From J038 sp036734085 (GTDB taxonomy: Bacteria; Chloroflexota; Anaerolineae; Aggregatilineales; Phototrophicaceae): 7,145 bases of DNA. The notes below the pieces were generated by a model, which was not told the DNA's origin, made no database searches, and saw only the letters and a list, made by a program, of their open reading frames with translations. Positions 1-5,344 of this stretch are shown here, in pieces (position 1 is the first letter of the stretch; each line of letters begins with the position of its first letter). The stretch is taken from assembly GCA_036734085.1 (NCBI GenBank), contig DAIMZF010000160.1, positions 1-7,145 of the forward strand, read 5' to 3'. Both the position numbers and the translations under genes were made by a program.

Positions 1-1130
1 AATCGGATGTCTCTGCTGATGTTGTTGCAACCACCGATGATAACGTCGGCCAGGCCAACAATGCCCTTGCTGATGGGCGACGGGTGGCGACAACATCCAG
101 CGATTTGCTGGTGCAACTGCAAGGGCTGGATATTATCGTGGAATCCACCGGCGTGCCGGAAATCGGCGCGAAGGTGTGCGAAGCCGCCATCGACGCCGGG
201 CATCATGTCGTCAATATGAACGTCGAGGCGGACGCGACGATCGGGTACTATCTGGCACAGAAAGCGATGCAGGCCGGTGTGATTTACACCTTAGCGGCAG
301 GGGACGAGCCGGGAAGCATCAAGGAGATTTATGACTTTGCGGACGCGCTCGGCTTTGAGATTGTGACGGTGGGCAAGGGCAAAAACAACCCGCTAGACCG
401 CACCGCCACGCCGGATACGCTGGCCGATAAAGCAAAAAAGCAGGATATGAGCGCCAAAATGTTATGCTCTTTTGTGGATGGCACAAAGACGATGGTCGAG
501 ATGACCGCCATTGCCAACGCTGTTGGCTTCGAGCCGGAAGTACAGGGCGCTTATGGCCCGCAATGCACGGTCAAGGAATTGGCGAAGGTGTTTGTCCCTA
601 AAGCGGACGGCGGTATCTTCGATGAAAAGCGCCGGGTAGATTACGCCGTTGGCGATGTCGCGCCGGGCGTGTTTGTCATCATCACCACCGACCAGCCCAA
701 GATTATGAAAGACCTTAAATATCTGCGGCTCAATGGGCACGGCAATTACTGGGCGTTGTATCGCCCGTATCACTTAGCCAACCTGGAAACACCGATTTCT
801 ATTGTGCAAGCGGTGCTGGACGGCCACGCCACGATTGCCACCAAACAACCGCCCGTTGCGGATACAATCGCCGCCGCGAAACGTGACTTACAGCCCGGTG
901 ATGTCATTGACTCCTTAGGCGGTTACACCGTGTACGGCATGATTGAAAAAGCATCCACCACCGCCGCAGAAGGCTATCTGCCGCTTGGATTAAGCATCGG
1001 CGCACACGTTATCCGGCCTATTGCGAAGGGGTCACCCATCCGCTATGCCGATGTTGAACTGGACTCATCGCAGACCATTGTTCGCCTGCGGGCGGAGCAA
1101 GATAAGCTGTTGATGGGCGACCATGCTTAA
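1..1130 (+). CDS. SAF-domain NAD(P)-dependent oxidoreductase, homoserine dehydrogenase-like / DRL family (5' partial)
   Basis: The frame is open from base 3 and reads through the left edge, so the gene begins upstream. The GTG at 84 is internal, because the residues before it (ADVVATTDDNVGQANNALADG) already match the family. About 375 residues are visible; the N-terminal Rossmann glycine motif, probably 60-80 residues, is missing. Seen in order: end of the nucleotide-binding fold (GLDIIVESTG), the central substrate domain with KNNPLDR, FVDGTKTMVEM and YRPYHLANLETPISI, then a C-terminal SAF domain at about 885-1095 (LQPGDVIDSLGGY, LPLGLSIGAHVI). The family resembles homoserine dehydrogenase and includes Brucella abortus DRL, an alternative 1-deoxyxylulose-5-phosphate reductoisomerase. 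Most members have no proven substrate and several are misnamed FlgA after the SAF domain. It overlaps the next gene by 8 bases. Family assignment is secure; the reaction is unknown, most likely NAD(P)H-linked reduction or oxidation of a small hydroxy or keto compound. Confidence 0.85.
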   Translation, partial: SDVSADVVATTDDNVGQANNALADGRRVATTSSDLLVQLQGLDIIVESTGVPEIGAKVCEAAIDAGHHVVNMNVEADATIGYYLAQKAMQAGVIYTLAAGDEPGSIKEIYDFADALGFEIVTVGKGKNNPLDRTATPDTLADKAKKQDMSAKMLCSFVDGTKTMVEMTAIANAVGFEPEVQGAYGPQCTVKELAKVFVPKADGGIFDEKRRVDYAVGDVAPGVFVIITTDQPKIMKDLKYLRLNGHGNYWALYRPYHLANLETPISIVQAVLDGHATIATKQPPVADTIAAAKRDLQPGDVIDSLGGYTVYGMIEKASTTAAEGYLPLGLSIGAHVIRPIAKGSPIRYADVELDSSQTIVRLRAEQDKLLMGDHA

Positions 1131-1794
1131 CCGTTACAAATCACTGACGAATTCTGTGGTTGCCATCGTCAACAGTGGGCGCACCAATGAGCGCCTGCGC
1201 GATAGTGTCGCCTCCAGGAAAGTACAGGATTCGCTGGTGCGTGTTGCTAAAGCCGCTAGCGAGCATCACTTTAGCGCCGGGACGTTGAGTTCTGCCAGTA
1301 CGCGCCTTAAAGGGGATAAGTTCCTGATTACGGCACGGCGGGCATGGTTTGGTGATGTCGGCCTTGATGATTTAACCATAAGCGGTTTGCAGGCATCGCG
1401 TGTGATTGATGAAGATGAATTGCCGCCTGAGGTGATATGGCATCGGTTTATTTACAAGCACACCGCCCGGCGTTGGGTATTGCTCACACAGCCTGCCAGT
1501 GTGATGGCGATAAGCTATGCACAATCCAGCTTAGTACCGGATGCAATGACGATGGCCGCCGACCAACTGGGCGAAGTGATTGTCCATGACGGGCAAGTGC
1601 CCACGCAGGCATTGACGGAATACATCAACGCGCATCAGGTTTTAATGATTGCGGGTGTGGGTGTACTGGCATGGGCGGACGAAAGCCGCGAGGCATTAGC
1701 ACTAACACAAACGTTAACACGGTGGGCGGAGGTGATGCTAAGGTTATTCCCCAATAGCACTTTAGCACACACTCCACCAGCCATTCTTAGATGA
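1123..1794 (+). CDS. Degenerate class II aldolase/adducin-fold protein, probable pseudoenzyme
   Basis: This 223-residue protein has no obvious textbook name. Residues about 36-209 follow the class II aldolase (FucA/AraD) pattern block by block. SAGTLSSASTRL (51-62) sits where AGNxSxR lies, FLITARRAWFGDVGLDDL (67-84) where the LITPTG...L block lies, and LPPEVIWHRFIY (100-111) where LPSSExxxHxxxY lies. WVLLTQPASVMAIS (118-131) matches VVHxHxxxxTAVS, and VLMIAGVGVLAWAD (173-186) matches LLxHHGLIA. By eye alignment to E. coli FucA, the catalytic Glu73 is kept as E103, but zinc ligands H92, H94 and H155 become L121, Q123 and V179. The usual metal-dependent retro-aldol chemistry is therefore unlikely. 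Residues 1-35 are an extra N-terminal stretch. The start at ATG 1123 has no convincing Shine-Dalgarno and overlaps the upstream stop (ATGCTTAA), suggesting translational coupling. The frame is intact, so it looks maintained rather than decayed. The fold call is moderate; it could be a structural or regulatory partner of the SAF oxidoreductase. Confidence 0.6.
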   Translation: MLNRYKSLTNSVVAIVNSGRTNERLRDSVASRKVQDSLVRVAKAASEHHFSAGTLSSASTRLKGDKFLITARRAWFGDVGLDDLTISGLQASRVIDEDELPPEVIWHRFIYKHTARRWVLLTQPASVMAISYAQSSLVPDAMTMAADQLGEVIVHDGQVPTQALTEYINAHQVLMIAGVGVLAWADESREALALTQTLTRWAEVMLRLFPNSTLAHTPPAILR

Positions 1795-1806
1795 TACGTC
1801 GTCAAA

Positions 1807-1835
1807 TTGTAACGTGCGTGGGCTAAAACTACAAA
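1807..1835 (+). promoter_or_regulatory. Candidate sigma-70-type promoter, distal
   Basis: TTGTAA (1807-1812) and TACAAA (1830-1835) are separated by 17 bases and each match 4 of 6 consensus positions. The expected start near 1842 would lie in the left arm of the inverted repeat. Visual match only; the alternative at 1886-1914 is at least as good. Confidence 0.25.
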
Positions 1836-1896
1836 TAACCCGAAGCGTTCTTCGCGCTCATAAGCGGCGAGCAGGGCTGTATCTGTTCGGGTTATT
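1834..1896. repeat. Perfect 11-bp inverted repeat with 41-base spacer (possible operator or leader structure)
   Basis: AATAACCCGAA at 1834-1844 is the exact reverse complement of TTCGGGTTATT at 1886-1896. The arm centres are 52 bp apart, close to five turns of B-DNA. The spacer can itself form two small hairpins: CGAAG-CGTT-CTTCG (1841-1854), which competes with the left arm, and CGCT-CATA-AGCG (1855-1866). The right arm is not followed by a T-run, so this is not an intrinsic terminator. The arms overlap both candidate promoters, which fits a repressor or looping operator. A folded leader RNA or chance are alternatives. Confidence 0.5.
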
Positions 1897-1914
1897 CAGG
1901 TCGTGTGATATACA
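1886..1914 (+). promoter_or_regulatory. Candidate extended -10 promoter for the E1alpha-E1beta-E2-Enzyme I operon
   Basis: TATACA (1909-1914) is preceded by TGA (1906-1908), giving an extended -10 (TGn). A weak -35-like TTCGGG (1886-1891) lies 17 bases upstream, inside the right arm of the inverted repeat. Transcription would start near 1921, just before the Shine-Dalgarno, giving a very short leader. Visual match only. Confidence 0.35.
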
Positions 1915-1923
1915 AAACCTGTT

Positions 1924-1929
1924 AAGGAG
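1924..1929 (+). promoter_or_regulatory. Strong Shine-Dalgarno for E1 alpha
   Basis: AAGGAG lies 9 bases before ATG 1939. It is among the strongest ribosome binding sites in the window and fixes this start. It also marks the first gene of block 2 as independently initiated, unlike the overlapping starts elsewhere. Confidence 0.75.
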
Positions 1930-1938
1930 AATGACATT

Positions 1939-2928
1939 ATGGCGTTGGAAGCAAACACCGCGCAGGATGAACTAGCACAACGGGGGTTTTCTCCCCCACA
2001 AGCAGACAAAATGCTGATGGATATGATGCTTATTCGCGCATTTGAAGAAAAAGCAGAGGAACTATACATTCTAGGGCGCGTACATGGCACGATGCACCTG
2101 TCCATCGGGCAGGAGGCGTCGGCGGTGGGGCTGTCTGCCGCGCTCACACGGGACGACTACCTGCTGAATACGCATCGTGGGCATGGGCACTGCCTGGCAT
2201 GGGGTAGTAACGTAGACCAGATGATGGCGGAATTTATGGGTAAAGAGGACGGTTACTGTCGTGGGCGTGGTGGCTCTATGCACATCGCGGATGTTGACGC
2301 GAATAACTTAGGCGCAAACGGCATCGTCGCGGGTGGGTTGCCTATCTCCGTAGGGGTTGGCCTCAGCATCCGTTCTCGCAAAACAGATCAGGTGGTCGCC
2401 GCTTTATTTGGGGATGGCGGCGCAAACACAGGTGCTTTTCATGAATCGCTGAACATGGCAAGCATCTGGAATTTGCCCGTGATTTACTTCTGCGAGAATA
2501 ACCAGTATGCCATGTCGATGTCGTTCAACCGTGCCTTTAACATTGACCGTGTGAGTGACCGCGCTTCGGCTTATGGCATCGCCGGGGTAACTGTTGACGG
2601 TAACGATTTACTGGCCGTCTATGACGCCGCAAAAGAGGCCGTCGCCCGCGCTCGTGCCGGAGAAGGCCCCACCCTGATTGAGTCGCTGACGTATCGCTGG
2701 AAGGGACACTCCAAGAGTGACCGCCAGGCTTATCGCACCCGTGATGAGGTGAAGGAGTGGCAACAAAAAGACCCCATCAACCGCTTTGCCGCCTTTTTAG
2801 GGCTAACCGACGACGAGCGTGAAGCCCGTCAGGAAGAAGCGCGTCAGCGTATTGAGGAATCCGTAAAATTTGCTGATGAAAGCCCGGAACCGAGCGTTTC
2901 GGCTATTGCGGAGGGCGTTTATGCTTAA
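1939..2928 (+). CDS. 2-oxo-acid dehydrogenase E1 component, alpha subunit (pyruvate/acetoin type, pdhA/acoA-like)
   Basis: This is the thiamine-diphosphate (ThDP)-binding half of the cytosolic alpha2beta2 E1, which decarboxylates a 2-oxo acid (or cleaves acetoin) and reductively acylates the E2 lipoyl arm. The 329 residues match the short AcoA/bacterial PdhA length. Visible motifs: HLSIGQEA near 53-60, THRGHGH (78-84), GRGGSMHI, then the ThDP/Mg motif starting GDGGANTGAFHE (158-169) and ending ENNQYA (186-191), about 30 residues apart as in the family. The conserved E1 loop reads YRWKGHSKSD (252-261). It opens a four-gene operon and its stop overlaps the E1 beta start by 8 bases (ATGCTTAA), as expected for equimolar subunits. 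Pyruvate and acetoin enzymes of this type cannot be told apart by eye. No acetoin-specific neighbours such as acoX or acoR are present, and the branched-chain type is less likely. Confidence 0.93.
   Translation: MALEANTAQDELAQRGFSPPQADKMLMDMMLIRAFEEKAEELYILGRVHGTMHLSIGQEASAVGLSAALTRDDYLLNTHRGHGHCLAWGSNVDQMMAEFMGKEDGYCRGRGGSMHIADVDANNLGANGIVAGGLPISVGVGLSIRSRKTDQVVAALFGDGGANTGAFHESLNMASIWNLPVIYFCENNQYAMSMSFNRAFNIDRVSDRASAYGIAGVTVDGNDLLAVYDAAKEAVARARAGEGPTLIESLTYRWKGHSKSDRQAYRTRDEVKEWQQKDPINRFAAFLGLTDDEREARQEEARQRIEESVKFADESPEPSVSAIAEGVYA
2910..2915 (+). promoter_or_regulatory. Shine-Dalgarno selecting the ATG 2921 start of E1 beta
   Basis: GGAGGG ends 5 bases before ATG 2921. This favours ATG 2921 over the in-frame TTG at 2870, which would add 17 basic residues absent from the E1 beta family and lengthen the overlap with E1 alpha to 59 bases. 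Confidence 0.7.
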
Positions 2929-3949
2929 CGTACAGACCACAACGACAACAACGGAATCTCCCTTGCGCGAACTGAGCTATGCCGACGCCCTGCGCGAAGC
3001 TCTGCACCAGAGCATGAGCCGTGATGAACGTGTGTTTATCATCGGGGAAGATGTGGGCACATACGGCGGCGCGTTCGGTGTTTCCGCCGGGTTGATTGAT
3101 AAATTCGGCATCGAGCGCGTGCGCGATACGCCGATTTCCGAAGCGGCCATTGCAGGCGCGTGCATCGGCGCGGCCTTAACCGGGATGCGCCCGGTGGGTG
3201 AAATCCAGTTTATGGATTTTGTCACAATCAGCATGGAGCAACTGGTACTGCAAGCGGCAAAAATCCGCTTTATGTTTGGCGGCAAGGCCACCGTGCCGAT
3301 GGTCTTGCGGATGCCGGGCGGCAGTGGCACAGGGGCGGCGGCGCAACATTCCCAGAGTTTGGAAAACTGGTTCGTGCATGTGCCGGGCTTAAAGGTCGTC
3401 ATGCCTAGCACACCCTATGATGCCAAAGGCTTATTGCTGGCCGCCATCGAGGACGATAACCCGGTCATCTTCATTGAACACAAACTGCTCTACAAGACAA
3501 AAAGCCACGTCCCGGAAGATTATTACACGATTCCACTCAGCCAGAGCCATGTCGCCCGGCAAGGCAAGGATTTAACCATCGTCGCCACGTCTATCATGGT
3601 GCCGCGTGCCCTGCAAGCCGCCGATGAACTCGCCAAAGAGGGGATAGAGGTAGAAATTGTTGACCCACGCACGCTGATGCCCTTAGACGACAGGCCGATT
3701 GTCGAGTCGGTCATCAAGACGGGCAAGGCGCTTGTCGTGCATGAAGCCGTGAAGACAGGCGGCTATGGCGGCGAAGTTGTCGCCCGCATCATGGAAAGTG
3801 ACGCATTCGACTATCTGGATGCCCCCGTGCGCCGTCTGGCCGGGCTGGATATTCCTATCCCGTATAACCGCACATTGGAATACAACACCGTCCCACAGGT
3901 AGAAAATATCATCACCGAAGCACGCAAACTCGTGCGCGGTGAGTATTAG
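2921..3949 (+). CDS. 2-oxo-acid dehydrogenase E1 component, beta subunit (pyruvate/acetoin type, pdhB/acoB-like)
   Basis: Partner of the E1 alpha subunit; it completes the ThDP site and contacts E2. The product is 342 residues from ATG 2921, the usual length of about 325-345. Transketolase-type pyrimidine-binding domain features: ELSYADALREAL, IIGEDVGTYGGAFGVS, DTPISEAAIAG (69-79) with catalytic E74 on the cofactor aminopyrimidine side, EIQFMDF, and AQHSQSLE with conserved H143. The C-terminal transketolase domain shows VEIVDPRTLMPLD, VVHEAVKTGGYGGEV and the late RLAGLDIPIPYN. A run of six threonines (residues 6-11) precedes the conserved domain and is probably a disordered tail. It overlaps E1 alpha by 8 bases and lies 9 bases before E2. 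No active-site residue appears lost. Pyruvate is the default substrate, with acetoin the main alternative. Confidence 0.93.
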   Translation: MLNVQTTTTTTESPLRELSYADALREALHQSMSRDERVFIIGEDVGTYGGAFGVSAGLIDKFGIERVRDTPISEAAIAGACIGAALTGMRPVGEIQFMDFVTISMEQLVLQAAKIRFMFGGKATVPMVLRMPGGSGTGAAAQHSQSLENWFVHVPGLKVVMPSTPYDAKGLLLAAIEDDNPVIFIEHKLLYKTKSHVPEDYYTIPLSQSHVARQGKDLTIVATSIMVPRALQAADELAKEGIEVEIVDPRTLMPLDDRPIVESVIKTGKALVVHEAVKTGGYGGEVVARIMESDAFDYLDAPVRRLAGLDIPIPYNRTLEYNTVPQVENIITEARKLVRGEY

Positions 3950-3958
3950 GGGGATGCG

Positions 3959-5344
3959 ATGGCAAAAGAGATAATTATGCCCAAGTTCGGCTTCACCCAG
4001 GAGACAGGCACGGTGGTGGCCTGGCTAAAGGGCGAGGGCGATTATGTCGAGGCGGGCGACCCCATCATGGAAGTTGAGACTGACAAAGTGGTGATGGAAG
4101 TTGAAGCGCCGATGACGGGTTTTCTGGCCGGGTTGCGCGTCGCCGCCGGTGATGAAGTGCCTGTGACGCAAATCATCGCTTACATCGTGAAGGAAGGCGA
4201 ATCCGTGCCGGAGGAAGCCGCCGCGCCTGCCGGATTAACTGCGCCACCGCAGACGGACGCGCCCGCCTCAGCCTCACCTGCATCCACGCCGAACAAAGCA
4301 ACACCCGTTGCGGAGCGTGTCGCCCGTACAGAAGGGGTAGACCTTGCCACTGTGCCGGGAACCGGGCCGGAAGGCCGCGTCACTAAGCGCGATGTACAAG
4401 CCTTCCTCAATGCGGAGGTAAAACCACACCCCAACGGCGGTAAACAACGGACAACCCCCGCCGCCCGCCGCATTGCACGAGAAAGCGGCATCGTGTTAAA
4501 AGAAGTGGTTGGCACGGGGCCTAAAAATCGTGTTCAGGCAGGAGATGTGCTGAAGGCTATGCAAGCTGTCGCACAGCAACAAGCTATCCCGGCTGTGTCC
4601 GCTTCAGCGCCCGCCTTAGCGCCCGCCTCAGCGCCTACATCAACGCCCGCCCATGCAGACGCGCTGACCGTGCCGTTTAACAACATGCGCCGGGCGATTG
4701 CGCGCAATCTACAAGCCAGTTGGCAGACCGCGCCGCATATCTTCTTCACCGCAGATGCCGACCTGACCGCCGCAAACGCGCTTGTCCAGCTTGCGAACCA
4801 GCAAGCGCCAGAGGGCGTAAAAGTCACATTAACGGCGGTGATGCTTAAAGTGGTGGCATGGGCGTTAATGCGCCACCCGGCGCTGAATAGTCACATCGGC
4901 GCAGATGAAGTCATACAATATCCGCATGTGCATCTGGGCATGGCTGTCGCGCTGGAAAATGGCCTTGTTGTGCCCGTCATCCACCATGCGGAGCAGATGG
5001 GCATTATCGGCATTGCGGCGGAAGTCGCCCGGCTGGGCGGCGCGGCAAAGGCTGGCAAGCTCCGCCCGGATGATTTATCTGGCGGGACGTTTAGTGTCTC
5101 TAACTTGGGGATGTACCCTGTTAAGCAATTTACGGCCATCATCAACCCGCCGCAGGTCGGCATCCTGGCTGTTGGGCGCGGTCAACAGGTGTTCGTCCCG
5201 GATGACACCGGACAGCCGACGCTCCGCCCGATGGTATCATTAACGCTATCAGTAGACCATCGCGCCATTGATGGCGCAGTCGCGGCGGCCTTTTTAGGTG
5301 AGGTTGTTGGTGCTTTAGCACAACCGGAGAAGACGTTATTATGA
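3959..5344 (+). CDS. Dihydrolipoamide acyltransferase E2 with tandem E3/E1-binding domains (pdhC/acoC-like)
   Basis: Core of the dehydrogenase complex; transfers the acyl group from lipoate to CoA. The 461 residues contain one N-terminal lipoyl domain (1-76) with lipoyl lysine K43 in VETDKVVMEVEAP. An Ala/Pro linker follows (about 80-112). A first peripheral-subunit-binding domain spans about 115-150 (TPVAERVARTEGVD, GTGPEGRVTKRDV). A second one spans about 166-201 (TPAARRIARESGI, GTGPKNRVQAGDV). After another Ala/Pro/Ser linker (about 202-234) comes the catalytic domain (236-461), with DHRAIDG carrying H434 and D438. Two binding domains are unusual, since a single one is the norm. The start at ATG 3959 has AGGGGGA (3948-3954) four bases upstream, overlapping the E1 beta stop. 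The stop overlaps the Enzyme I start (ATGA). Acetyl is the likely acyl group, by association with E1. Confidence 0.93.
   Translation: MAKEIIMPKFGFTQETGTVVAWLKGEGDYVEAGDPIMEVETDKVVMEVEAPMTGFLAGLRVAAGDEVPVTQIIAYIVKEGESVPEEAAAPAGLTAPPQTDAPASASPASTPNKATPVAERVARTEGVDLATVPGTGPEGRVTKRDVQAFLNAEVKPHPNGGKQRTTPAARRIARESGIVLKEVVGTGPKNRVQAGDVLKAMQAVAQQQAIPAVSASAPALAPASAPTSTPAHADALTVPFNNMRRAIARNLQASWQTAPHIFFTADADLTAANALVQLANQQAPEGVKVTLTAVMLKVVAWALMRHPALNSHIGADEVIQYPHVHLGMAVALENGLVVPVIHHAEQMGIIGIAAEVARLGGAAKAGKLRPDDLSGGTFSVSNLGMYPVKQFTAIINPPQVGILAVGRGQQVFVPDDTGQPTLRPMVSLTLSVDHRAIDGAVAAAFLGEVVGALAQPEKTLL
4605..4652 (+). repeat. Imperfect 12-base tandem repeat in the E2 linker
   Basis: Four consecutive 12-base units, CAGCGCCCGCCT, TAGCGCCCGCCT, CAGCGCCTACAT and CAACGCCCGCCC, encode SAPA/LAPA/SAPT/STPA. 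They form the flexible hinge between the second binding domain and the catalytic core. Such Ala-Pro linkers are typical of E2; the repeat probably grew by slippage. Confidence 0.7.

Noticed and set aside
84..1130. Treating GTG 84 as the true start of the oxidoreductase
   Set aside because: The frame stays open and family-like back to base 3, so the gene is truncated by the window edge rather than starting at 84.
1841..1854. Hairpin CGAAG-CGTT-CTTCG as a terminator after the aldolase-like gene
   Set aside because: The stem is only 5 bp and no T-run follows, so intrinsic termination is not supported.
2870..2920. In-frame TTG at 2870 as an earlier start of E1 beta
   Set aside because: It adds 17 basic residues not seen in the family, lacks a good Shine-Dalgarno and lies deep inside E1 alpha. 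ATG 2921 has GGAGGG at proper spacing.
2977..3411. 144-residue open frame on the minus strand inside E1 beta, and similar antisense frames at 462-773, 4180-4515 and 6540-6812
   Set aside because: They lie wholly opposite strongly conserved coding sequence, their translations show no domain pattern, and they lack ribosome binding sites. They are shadows of the + strand codons.
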